A stretch of DNA of 10,962 nt from Geobacter sp. (GCA_003857395.1 RPRC01000205.1:1-10962), one strand, 5' to 3'; counted from the first letter of the stretch, positions 1 to 6,567 are shown. Made by a program: numbers and translations. The notes: generated from the sequence alone by a model not told the origin.

Positions 1-964
1 CAACCTTTACCACGATGCCGTCCATGGCAAAGGGTTGCCGGTCGCGGTTAGCCAGAGAGTCCCGGTAAATGACCTTCACTTCGTCCAAGCTTGTCACCTG
101 CCGGGTCTGCTCGAAGACAACCGGAAACCCCCAATCGGCCATAAGCCGCAGTGAAGCCAGGTCGGAACTGACGCCATCACCGGCTTGTTCGGCATTGACC
201 AATTCGAACGGAAACAGTCGCAGGGCAGCCAGCGCGTCGGGATCAGGGTTACGCGACTGCAGCGTGCCCGCTGCCAGATGGCGCAGGGTAGCATAGTGTT
301 CCATGCCGACACTAGCATCGAACACACCAGTATTCTCCTCTAATTGCCGATCCGCATAGATCTCACCGCGCACCACCACCCGGGGCGGGAAGCTGCCGGA
401 CAATGTCCGGGGGATATCCCTGACCTGAAGGATCGTGGCCGTCACATCAACACCGGAACGTCCGTCTCCCCGCGTCGTTGCTGTAACCAATCTGCCTGCC
501 TGGTAGATCAACTCCACCGGCAATCCGTCAACCTTGGGCTGGACCAACAGTACTAGCTCTCCGGATTTTGCCGCCACTTTTCGCAGCAGTACTTCGACCG
601 CCTTCGGATCGGTAGAGGACGAGAGACTGAGCATCGGTCTTTCATGCCTTACCATCAGTGGTCCGTCACCTACGGCACTGCCGACTGTCCGGGTCGGCGA
701 ATCATCAGTGGCAAAGACGGGAAAGCACTCTTCCAGCAGCATCAGTTCGGCAAGCAGTCGGTCATACTCTGCATCGCTGATAACCGGACGCATTTCCTGA
801 TAATAGCGTTTATTGTGACTATGGATATCGTCACGCAGGATTTTTATGCGCTGCATGGCGGCGTTGGAGGAAACTTCCGGACAGGAACCGGCTGATGATG
901 GCGGGACAGAGTGACAAAAGATCAGGCTCAACAGCAATAACGTAAAGGTGTATACGAATTTCAT
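1..964 (-). CDS. ligB: NAD+-dependent DNA ligase LigB, N-terminal 321 residues (continues beyond window)
   Basis: NAD+-dependent DNA ligase that seals nicks by adenylating a lysine and passing AMP to the 5' phosphate. The catalytic motif VQPKVDG lies at 142-147 (lysine 144), as in LigB rather than LigA. The N-terminal domain Ia shows YY (54-55), DAEYD (64-68) and a DSPT segment at 88-91; further nucleotidyltransferase motifs are TRGDG (164-168), RGEIY (199-203) and MDGIVVKV (314-321). The LigA-type NPRNAAAGSLRQ motif is degenerate here (LRHLAAGTLQS), as expected for LigB. The first ~27 residues form a charged start, a leucine-rich core and an SSAG cleavage-like site followed by a cysteine, matching the signal-peptide-like N-terminus known for E. 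coli LigB. The start ATG at 964 is chosen because the homology and signal sequence begin there; no strong Shine-Dalgarno is visible. The OB, zinc, HhH and possible BRCT parts lie outside the window. Confidence 0.9.
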   Translation of the reverse strand, partial: MKFVYTFTLLLLSLIFCHSVPPSSAGSCPEVSSNAAMQRIKILRDDIHSHNKRYYQEMRPVISDAEYDRLLAELMLLEECFPVFATDDSPTRTVGSAVGDGPLMVRHERPMLSLSSSTDPKAVEVLLRKVAAKSGELVLLVQPKVDGLPVELIYQAGRLVTATTRGDGRSGVDVTATILQVRDIPRTLSGSFPPRVVVRGEIYADRQLEENTGVFDASVGMEHYATLRHLAAGTLQSRNPDPDALAALRLFPFELVNAEQAGDGVSSDLASLRLMADWGFPVVFEQTRQVTSLDEVKVIYRDSLANRDRQPFAMDGIVVKV

Positions 965-1047
965 TATTTGCGATTGTCTTTCATACTGTTTTTTGTGGCC
1001 ATTTGTGATCCACCAATTCCTTTTTCTTCCCAGCCATAGGGCGACAT
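964..1047 (-). other. Possible 27-codon leader reading frame coupled to ligB
   Basis: A reading frame beginning MSPYGWEEKGIGG and ending KDNRK occupies the bases just before ligB. Its stop shares one base with the ligB start (TAATG), the arrangement typical of translational coupling. It has no strong ribosome binding site and no recognised homology. The frame is open about 15 codons further upstream without a start, so it could also be the tail of a lost gene. It may equally be chance. Confidence 0.2.
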
Positions 1048-1308
1048 GAGATTGGTTTCAGTTATTGCAGTTATATTATTTAATTGGAGTACCTTAATCT
1101 ATATACCAGGACAAATCAAGGTGTAATAAGTTTCCAACCGGAAACTTCGCAACAGTGCTGTTCCTCGTAGGGTTGTGGCATTCACGGAGTCTCTCGTCCG
1201 GCTTCAGGGCACGATGGATACAGCAAGGAAAGCGCCTGAAGCCGACTAGCCTGATCTTGCTGAGTTATTGAAGCCGAATGGGGAATGTTACCATTGCAGT
1301 TAAGGACA
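965..1308. other. Gene-poor stretch between ligB and the MazEF-like pair
   Basis: No reading frame here has family features or a convincing ribosome binding site, apart from the tiny frame next to ligB. The stretch holds the shared upstream regions of two divergent units, an A+T-rich section around 1070-1110 and the hairpin at 1199-1244. The 9-base sequence TGAAGCCGA occurs twice, at 1237-1245 and 1269-1277. A 70-codon minus-strand frame (1182-1394) covers the operator and antitoxin start and looks like a shadow. Confidence 0.5.
1199..1244. repeat. Intergenic hairpin with 10-bp perfect arms
   Basis: The arms are CGGCTTCAGG (1199-1208) and CCTGAAGCCG (1235-1244), exact reverse complements separated by 26 bases. 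Two more pairs (GC/GC) can form inside with one bulged base. Neither strand has a T-run after the stem, so it does not look like a Rho-independent terminator. It could be a REP-like element, a small-RNA fold or the remnant of a recombination site. Confidence 0.55.
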
Positions 1309-1337
1309 GGTAATGCTAGTATTACCTTAGTATTACC
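1294..1337 (+). promoter_or_regulatory. Predicted promoter and autoregulatory operator of the MazEF-like pair
   Basis: A near-palindrome GGTAATGCTAGTATTACC (1309-1326; 16 of 18 bases symmetric) is followed directly by TTAGTATTACC (1327-1337), an 11-base near-exact tandem copy of its right half (CTAGTATTACC, 1316-1326). A weak promoter fits this layout: TTGCAG (1294-1299), 17 bases, TAGTAT (1317-1322), which puts the -10 box inside the operator. TA pairs of this type usually repress their own promoter through the antitoxin DNA-binding domain, so occupancy here would block transcription. Confidence 0.55.
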
Positions 1338-1355
1338 TAAAAGGGAGGCAAGATT

Positions 1356-1586
1356 ATGCAAACTGCGACAAGCAAACTCACATCCAAGTTCCAAGCCACA
1401 ATCCCGGAACCGGTCCGTAAAGTTTTACATCTGAATGCAGGCGATGCTATCGCTTTTGATATAGAAAACAACCACATTCACATTCGAAAAGCGCAACCTG
1501 TAGATTTGGCCTTTGCGCAAGCACTTGAAGACACACTGAATGAGTGGGAGTCGACAGCTGATGAGGAGGCGTATCGTGACCTTTAA
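1356..1586 (+). CDS. AbrB/MazE-family antitoxin
   Basis: Small (76 residues) antitoxin of a type II TA pair. Residues about 5-46 match the AbrB/MazE swapped-hairpin DNA-binding fold: SKLTSKFQATIPEPVR, then LNAGDAIAFDIE and a final strand with HIHIRK. The acidic C-terminal part (about 50-76) is the usual toxin-binding tail. The start is supported by a strong Shine-Dalgarno GGGAGG at 1343-1348, seven bases before the ATG. The gene ends 11 bases inside the toxin gene, so the two are translationally coupled in antitoxin-first order. It probably binds the palindrome and tandem half-site just upstream and represses the operon together with the toxin. The fold assignment is strong; the exact MazE/PemI naming is less sure. 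Confidence 0.85.
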   Translation: MQTATSKLTSKFQATIPEPVRKVLHLNAGDAIAFDIENNHIHIRKAQPVDLAFAQALEDTLNEWESTADEEAYRDL

Positions 1587-1914
1587 TGCCTTCGATGTGG
1601 TTGTAGTACCATTTCCGTTTACAGACAGAAACACAACCAAGCGCAGGCCGGCATTGGTTCTATCCGAAGCTCAGACATTTAACCGGCAGGTTGGCCAAGC
1701 TGTGATGGCGATGATAACGAGCGCCAAGAATTCTAATTGGCCCCTTGATATCGAAATCCAGGATTTAGATTCCGCCGGGCTACCGTCTGCATCAATCATT
1801 CGAATGAAATTGTTCACTTTGGATGAACAATTGATTATCAGAAAAGCCGGAACATTGGCTATAGCTGATCAGAATAAAGTGAAAGAAGCTCTTCATCAAT
1901 TACTTCCACTTTAA
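1576..1914 (+). CDS. MazF/PemK-family endoribonuclease toxin
   Basis: Predicted type II TA toxin, a MazF/PemK-like mRNA interferase of 112 residues. The N-terminal strand and basic motif are typical of the family: DVVVVPFPFTD at about 6-16 and then KRRPALVLS. A hydrophobic stretch (AVMAMITSAK) and the SIIRMKLFTLDE segment fit the rest of the fold. GTG at 1576 is chosen as start because AGGAGG (1564-1569) is ideally spaced before it, and the family normally begins a few residues before the VVVVPFPF strand. In-frame ATGs at 1540 and 1561 lie further upstream with poorer ribosome binding sites. The gene overlaps the antitoxin by 11 bases. No inactivating change was seen. Confidence 0.85.
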   Translation: MTFNAFDVVVVPFPFTDRNTTKRRPALVLSEAQTFNRQVGQAVMAMITSAKNSNWPLDIEIQDLDSAGLPSASIIRMKLFTLDEQLIIRKAGTLAIADQNKVKEALHQLLPL

Positions 1915-2034
1915 AGAGTTCTTAACCAACCCTAAAATCAAGTACCTATCAAGAGGGAATTTCATAACACCACCTCTTTCAAGGTCCGCTGTCTGCGACG
2001 TTCTGATCCTGGTCAATAAAATAATCGCTCTTCT

Positions 2035-2065
2035 TTACGATAGGTTACCGCGGTTTCGTAACCGC
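2035..2065. repeat. Cluster of overlapping inverted repeats upstream of the AAA+ ATPase gene
   Basis: Three alternative stems share these 31 bases: TTACGA (2035-2040) with TCGTAA (2056-2061), GGTTAC (2043-2048) with GTAACC (2058-2063), and GCGGTT (2050-2055) with AACCGC (2060-2065). ACCGCGGT (2047-2054) is also a perfect 8-base palindrome. The cluster lies about 35 bases upstream of the -35 box. It could be an operator, or the terminator or recombination boundary of the preceding TA unit, though no T-run follows. Confidence 0.4.
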
Positions 2066-2098
2066 CCCCAACCGTACTTATGCTGATTGTAAATGTCT

Positions 2099-2127
2099 TT
2101 GACAAATTACATAGTACAAGATAAAGT
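2099..2127 (+). promoter_or_regulatory. Sigma70-type promoter of the AAA+ ATPase gene
   Basis: TTGACA (2099-2104) is followed by 17 bases and TAAAGT (2122-2127, four of six consensus bases). The ATG of the ATPase gene begins only six bases after the -10 box, so transcription would start at or next to the start codon. The lack of any Shine-Dalgarno before this ATG agrees with a leaderless message. Confidence 0.55.
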
Positions 2128-2133
2128 CTTTCC

Positions 2134-3294
2134 ATGATCCTGCGTTCAGCGGAAAACACTATTCGGGACCTGCTCCGCGGTTTTCCGATTATCACTATTA
2201 CCGGACCACGGCAGTCAGGAAAAACAACTCTTGCCAAGGCCATTTTCCGTGAAAAACCGTATGCCTCACTGGAAGACCCTGACGTACGACAGGCAGCTCT
2301 CGACGACCCCCGTACTTTCCTCGGCAGATTTCCTGATGGGGCCGTTCTTGACGAAGTACAGCGTTGCCCGGAACTTCTGTCCTACCTCCAAACAATTGTC
2401 GACGCAGACAGGCGCATGGGGCTTTACCTTCTCACCGGATCCCAGCAGTTCGGCCTGATGTCGAGGATTACCCAATCGCTTGCCGGCAGAACAGGTTTTC
2501 TTGAACTTTTGCCCTTCTCGATCACCGAACTTGCCCAAGCAGGACGACTGAAAACAAATCTCGAAGAACTGATATTCACCGGCGGCTATCCGCCCATCTA
2601 CGACCGACAGGTGCCGCCGCGCACCTGGTTCAGCGCCTACGTCACCGCATACATTGAACGAGATGTGCGACAAATTCTCAAGGTCCAGGAACTGGAAGTA
2701 TTTCAACGCTTCGTGCGGTTCTGTGCAGGCAGGACCGGACAACTGCTTAACCTATCTTCACTGGCAACGGAATGCGGTATTACCCACAACACGGCCAAGT
2801 CGTGGATTTCCGTGCTAGAGGCAAGTTATATTATTTTCCTGCTCCGGCCCCACCATGCAAATTTCAACAAGAGACTTGTGAAGACTCCCAAGCTTTACTT
2901 CCACGACACAGGACTCGCCGCATGGCTGCTTGGCATTCAGTCACCTGATCAGATCGAAACTCACCCGCTACGGGGCAGCCTCTTCGAAACTTTAATCGTT
3001 AGCGAACTTCAGAAGTCGCGCCTTAATCAGGGAGAACGCCCCAATCTTTTCTTCTGGCGAGACAGCAACGGAAACGAAGTCGATATAATTGTAGAAAAAG
3101 GGACAAAACTTCAACCGATTGAGATCAAATCCGGAAGAACTATCACCGGGGAATCCTTTACAGGACTGGAGAAATGGTGCGCATTGGCAGGTAACGCCGC
3201 TGACGCTCCAACTCTGATATACGGTGGCGAGGAAAGCTATTCGCGGAAAGGAATCCGCGTGGTTGACTGGAAAAATGCCGGGACAGTGGTTTGA
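2134..3294 (+). CDS. AAA+ ATPase with C-terminal DUF4143 domain
   Basis: A 386-residue ATPase of the widespread AAA/DUF4143 group, the usual length for the family. The N-terminal AAA domain has Walker A GPRQSGKTT (24-32), Walker B AVLDEVQ (70-76) and a sensor-1-like LLTGSQQF (99-106). The middle part (about 160-270) contains the typical YIERDV and FHDTGLAAWLLG segments. The C-terminal DUF4143 domain carries LFETLIVSEL (283-292), NEVDIIV (314-320) and PIEIKSG (328-334), which resemble the catalytic core of PD-(D/E)XK nucleases. The cellular role of the family is not settled; its place between two TA pairs suggests defence or stability. The start is a single ATG preceded by a promoter at leaderless distance and no Shine-Dalgarno. 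Its unit is separate from its neighbours (219 and 142 bases). Confidence 0.9.
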   Translation: MILRSAENTIRDLLRGFPIITITGPRQSGKTTLAKAIFREKPYASLEDPDVRQAALDDPRTFLGRFPDGAVLDEVQRCPELLSYLQTIVDADRRMGLYLLTGSQQFGLMSRITQSLAGRTGFLELLPFSITELAQAGRLKTNLEELIFTGGYPPIYDRQVPPRTWFSAYVTAYIERDVRQILKVQELEVFQRFVRFCAGRTGQLLNLSSLATECGITHNTAKSWISVLEASYIIFLLRPHHANFNKRLVKTPKLYFHDTGLAAWLLGIQSPDQIETHPLRGSLFETLIVSELQKSRLNQGERPNLFFWRDSNGNEVDIIVEKGTKLQPIEIKSGRTITGESFTGLEKWCALAGNAADAPTLIYGGEESYSRKGIRVVDWKNAGTVV

Positions 3295-3401
3295 TAAAAG
3301 AACTACAAACAAAAATACAACTCTCGAATATACACGCAGATGGTCCTAGCGCCTGCCAAGAAGGTTTCTTGAAAGATACCAATCGGAATAACATTGACTG
3401 A

Positions 3402-3430
3402 TTGACACGCGTCACGTGACATCATATACT
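3402..3430 (+). promoter_or_regulatory. Strong promoter of higBA with a palindromic operator in its spacer
   Basis: TTGACA (3402-3407, consensus) is followed by 17 bases and TATACT (3425-3430, five of six). The spacer contains the perfect 10-base palindrome GTCACGTGAC (3411-3420), placed so that a bound repressor would cover both promoter boxes. This is the expected position for HigA-type autoregulation. Transcription should begin around 3437, where the toxin coding region starts. Confidence 0.7.
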
Positions 3431-3436
3431 GTTGAC

Positions 3437-3718
3437 GTGATTAAGACATTCGCAGACAAACACACACAGCTACTTTATGATACCGGTAAATCAAAGCGTC
3501 TTCCTGCGGATGTTATCGCCAGGGCGGTTCGCCGCCTTGAATTCATTGACTTGGCTGCCAGCCTCAATGACCTGAAAGTTCCGCCCAGCAACCGCCTGCA
3601 CACCTTGAAAGGAAACCGTAGCGGACAGCACTCGATATCAATTAACGATCAATGGCGGATTTGTTTTCGCTGGGAAAACGGTGGTGCCCATGATGTGGAG
3701 ATAACTGATTACCATTGA
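3437..3718 (+). CDS. higB: HigB-family toxin (RelE/ParE superfamily)
   Basis: Predicted HigB toxin of 93 residues, the normal length. HigB proteins cut mRNA on translating ribosomes. Family features are the opening MIKTFADK, the RLHTLKG segment near 52-58 and ISINDQWRICFRW (about 66-78), followed by EITDYH at the C-terminus. GTG at 3437 is taken as start because family members open with MIK-F. A longer frame from GTG 3416 would begin between the -35 and -10 boxes of the promoter and so would not be in the message. The chosen GTG lies six bases after the -10 box, implying a leaderless GTG-initiated message, which may keep toxin synthesis low. Toxin-first order and an eight-base gap to the antitoxin are standard for HigBA. 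Confidence 0.88.
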   Translation: MIKTFADKHTQLLYDTGKSKRLPADVIARAVRRLEFIDLAASLNDLKVPPSNRLHTLKGNRSGQHSISINDQWRICFRWENGGAHDVEITDYH

Positions 3719-3726
3719 GGTGAAAC

Positions 3727-4041
3727 ATGAGCATAATTAACAAAGGAAAGCGAGAATTACCCCCTACTCATCCCGGCGCTATTCTACGGGAAGATTTCAT
3801 GCCGGACTACAACCTGAACGTCGCCACTCTTGCCGATACGCTTGGCGTGTCGCGCCAGACCGTCAATGAACTCTTACGCGAGCGGCGCGCCCTGAGTCCG
3901 GCTATGGCACTTCGGCTTTCGCGACTGTTCGGCAACAGTCCTGAATTCTGGCTGAACGCCCAGCGGGCTGTGGACTTGTGGCAGGCGGAGAAAGAACTGG
4001 CAAAAGATCTGGAGCGGATACACACACTTAATGCAGCTTAG
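3727..4041 (+). CDS. higA: HigA-family XRE antitoxin
   Basis: Antitoxin partner of HigB, 104 residues. The region about 14-31 (HPGAILREDFMPDYNLNV) is the characteristic HigA entry. A helix-turn-helix follows at about 33-55 (LADTLGVSRQTVNELLRER), then the RLSRLFGNSPEFWLNAQ helix (about 68-84) and a charged C-terminal helix. The start ATG has the Shine-Dalgarno GAGGTG (3717-3722), which overlaps the higB stop, so translation is likely coupled. As in other HigBA systems it should bind HigB and repress the promoter; the palindrome at 3411-3420 is the best candidate site. Unlike its toxin partner it has a proper ribosome binding site, which would favour antitoxin synthesis. Confidence 0.92.
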   Translation: MSIINKGKRELPPTHPGAILREDFMPDYNLNVATLADTLGVSRQTVNELLRERRALSPAMALRLSRLFGNSPEFWLNAQRAVDLWQAEKELAKDLERIHTLNAA

Positions 4042-4051
4042 AGAATTCGGA

Positions 4052-4583
<532 letters not shown>

Positions 4584-4611
4584 GCTGAAGTACCTTTCCG
4601 GGCCGGTTCTC

Positions 4612-5964
4612 TTAGAGTTTTCCGTTGATGGTTATTTCGGTCTTACCCGTAAAAATCCGCTCCACGACCTCCACACCTTGCATGAAGGAGTGGTCCATAT
4701 TTCCTACCTCATACTTCCAGGCTCCGAAACGACCGCGGGAAAACACACCCTGAGATTCCAGCCAGGGCTGGATAACCCCGAGGGCGTTATCCCGTCCAAC
4801 TGTCGGCACCGGATAGGAATACGGGATATCGATGAGATAGCGGCTAACGATCCTGCCACGCTCTTCCTCAGTAATCATTCCGGTATTGACCAGCCCCTGG
4901 ATGGTATCTTCTATGATTCGGTCCTTGTCCACCGGTTTGTGGGGAGAATAGGTCGTCTCGCACATTAGGGAGAAATAGCTATCGACATCTCCGTTAGGAA
5001 CGTTGTTTGGGGAATAATTGAAGAAATTCGTTACTCGATAAAAAGGTGAATTCGCCTCGGGGAAATACATCCAGCACTTGGGGTCGACTCTTTTTCCCGT
5101 AAAGCCGAGCCCGACGATCAACCCACCGTTGTGGACAAGATCTTTGGCGGCATCACGAATGGCATCCGGAACAGGAACGCACTTCTTGATGAAACAATCA
5201 AGCGGGGTGGTATTGATCAGCACATCATAATGCTCTGTACGGCCATTGGCAAAGGTGACCTCTTTTGCTTCCAGGTCTACTGACACCAGATCATGATCGA
5301 AAGAAATACGGTCGCGGAATGGTTGAGCGATTCCCTCAAAAATTGCGCCAGTACCGCCGGATTCGGGAAATTTGAACCGGTTGTTCGGCCCCCAGTTCAC
5401 GTCATCCTTCTGTTCGTCAATGTTATTCTGTACCCGGGAAAGATCCACGACGCTCACCCGCTCGCCGAGCCACTCTTTGCCCATCGTCTCCAGCGGAACG
5501 CCCCACACTTTTCGGTTATAGGGCTCCATGAAATACTTGACGATTCCTTCACCGAATATTGCATCCATCCACTCGCGAAAGTTGGCAGTTTTATTCAGAT
5601 CAGGACGTTGGGAACGGAGTCCTTCCAGACAAGACTCCAATGCCACAGGTGGTAAATGGCGGATATTGTTCTGGAAAGGATACGGCACCCAGGTCTGCAG
5701 GATTCTGATCCAGCTTTCCCGGAAATGCTTAAAATATTCGTCCCCCAAAGCCTCTTCGATGGCCTTGTCGAAATAGTCGTAGTGGGAGAAGAGGACATGG
5801 CCGCCAACGTCCCAGGTAAAACCCTTATTGTCTGCGAAGGAGGCGGAGAGGCCGCCGACGTAGGTGGCACGTTCGAAAAGCCGCCAATTTATGTTATCGT
5901 CTTTATGCAAACGATATGCGGCTCCAAGACCTGTTGGACCTCCGCCAAGAATAGCAATTTGCAT
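4612..5964 (-). CDS. glf: UDP-galactopyranose mutase, eukaryotic-type (FAD-dependent)
   Basis: A 450-residue flavoprotein that should convert UDP-galactopyranose to UDP-galactofuranose, a cytoplasmic precursor for surface glycans. The dinucleotide-binding motif is GGGPTGLGAAYRL (7-19), followed by VGGLSASF (36-43) and GGHVLFSHYDYFD (54-66). VPYPFQNN (93-100), EWLGERV (164-170), YFPEANSPFYR (300-310), NYSPNN (316-321) and RGRFGAWKYEVGN (410-422) follow the fungal and protozoan mutases closely, more than the shorter bacterial Glf. Arginines 169 and 310 sit where the substrate-diphosphate arginines lie in that group. ATG at 5964 is chosen because the nucleotide-binding strand begins at once; an upstream ATG at 6024 would add 20 unsupported residues. 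The gene is last in the minus-strand polysaccharide cluster, 80 bases after parE. A related protoporphyrinogen-oxidase-like oxidoreductase is the main alternative. Confidence 0.78.
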   Translation of the reverse strand: MQIAILGGGPTGLGAAYRLHKDDNINWRLFERATYVGGLSASFADNKGFTWDVGGHVLFSHYDYFDKAIEEALGDEYFKHFRESWIRILQTWVPYPFQNNIRHLPPVALESCLEGLRSQRPDLNKTANFREWMDAIFGEGIVKYFMEPYNRKVWGVPLETMGKEWLGERVSVVDLSRVQNNIDEQKDDVNWGPNNRFKFPESGGTGAIFEGIAQPFRDRISFDHDLVSVDLEAKEVTFANGRTEHYDVLINTTPLDCFIKKCVPVPDAIRDAAKDLVHNGGLIVGLGFTGKRVDPKCWMYFPEANSPFYRVTNFFNYSPNNVPNGDVDSYFSLMCETTYSPHKPVDKDRIIEDTIQGLVNTGMITEEERGRIVSRYLIDIPYSYPVPTVGRDNALGVIQPWLESQGVFSRGRFGAWKYEVGNMDHSFMQGVEVVERIFTGKTEITINGKL

Positions 5965-6044
5965 ACGCTTATCTCTTCCTATCTGTTCTCCAGTCGTGCA
6001 AAAACGGTAGTATTGTCTCCACATTTTATTCCAGGTTAATGCTT

Positions 6045-6329
6045 TCAGAGCCGTTCAGGCCATTTCCTATAAGAGTGATACACGCGCAACACCTGAATCG
6101 TATCTTCTTTAACACGATAAGGAACAACATAAGGTGTACCTGAAACAACAAGCTCTTTGGTACCCGGCACACGCCCATGTCGCCCTAATCCCGGCTGTTG
6201 TTCAAGAAAGGAAACAGCCTTTACGACCTTCAGGACAACTTCCGCGGCAGCCACGGGATTGTCCCGGGAAATATATGATTCCGCCTCACCAAGATCGAGC
6301 AGCGCACGCTTAAGCCACCTTATCCGCAA
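6045..6329 (-). CDS. parE: ParE/RelE-family toxin
   Basis: Predicted toxin of the ParE group, 94 residues from the chosen start. ParE toxins usually poison DNA gyrase, but the sequence alone cannot exclude a RelE-type target. Family features are RWLKRALLDLGEAESYI near the N-terminus, DNPVAAAEVV, a LEQQPGLGRHGRV turn and the C-terminal YVVPYRV and QVLRVYHSYRKWP. A TTG start at 6329 is preferred: GGAGG lies six bases upstream and family homology begins there. The ATG at 6350 would add seven residues and lengthen the overlap with the antitoxin. From TTG the overlap is 20 bases. The gene lies inside a polysaccharide cluster between a transposase gene and the complete mutase gene, which suggests it arrived as a module. 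Confidence 0.85.
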   Translation of the reverse strand: MRIRWLKRALLDLGEAESYISRDNPVAAAEVVLKVVKAVSFLEQQPGLGRHGRVPGTKELVVSGTPYVVPYRVKEDTIQVLRVYHSYRKWPERL

Positions 6330-6567
6330 GCTTGGCCTCCAGTTTTGCAAGTACGTCTTCGTGATTTACCCATTCAGCGTTCAGGCTGTCTGCCTCCGCT
6401 AAGGCATCTTCAATACCTTTTATTTGCCATTCGTTGACATCCAGATATTGTTCAAGTGCTTCTTCAATAACGAAAGACTTCGAGCGTTTGGTAGCACGAG
6501 CGAGCACATCGAGCCGGGCTTTAGTCGACGTTTTCACACGCACGGTCAAATTTGCTTCCTTTACCAT
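6310..6567 (-). CDS. parD: ParD/CopG-type ribbon-helix-helix antitoxin
   Basis: An 85-residue antitoxin. Residues about 5-44 form a ribbon-helix-helix DNA-binding domain: the strand LTVRVKTS, then helices KARLDVLARATKRS and FVIEEALEQYL. The C-terminal half is acidic and amphipathic (GIEDALAEADSLNAEW), typical for wrapping the toxin, and ends with a Lys/Ala-rich helix. The ATG has the strong ribosome binding site AAGGAGA on the minus strand, ending six bases before the start. Its promoter (6601-6629) and a near-palindromic operator (6583-6598) lie immediately upstream, so autoregulation by the antitoxin/toxin complex is likely. Antitoxin-first order with a short overlap is standard for ParDE. 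Confidence 0.88.
   Translation of the reverse strand: MVKEANLTVRVKTSTKARLDVLARATKRSKSFVIEEALEQYLDVNEWQIKGIEDALAEADSLNAEWVNHEDVLAKLEAKLADKVA

Noticed and set aside
1199..1244. Integron attC site or Rho-independent terminator
   Set aside because: No core-site bases such as GTTRRRY were seen at the arm ends and no T-run follows on either strand, so only a generic hairpin is reported.
1182..1394. 70-residue minus-strand frame over the MazEF promoter
   Set aside because: No family features, weak start, and it covers the operator and the first codons of a clear antitoxin gene.
2266..2742. 158-residue minus-strand frame opposite the AAA+ ATPase gene
   Set aside because: Runs antisense to a well-supported gene, and its translation has no recognisable domain or ribosome binding site.
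3416..3718. Longer 100-residue form of HigB starting at GTG 3416
   Set aside because: That GTG lies between the -35 and -10 boxes of a near-consensus promoter and inside the palindrome; the family starts at the following MIKTF.
4584..4611. Bidirectional terminator between the convergent DUF2442 and mutase genes
   Set aside because: The CCGGGCCGG bases are suggestive, but no stable stem with a T-run could be drawn in the 28-base gap.
5656..6039. 127-residue plus-strand frame opposite the mutase start
   Set aside because: Antisense shadow of the conserved mutase N-terminus; similar shadows occur opposite the remnant copy because the two are homologous.
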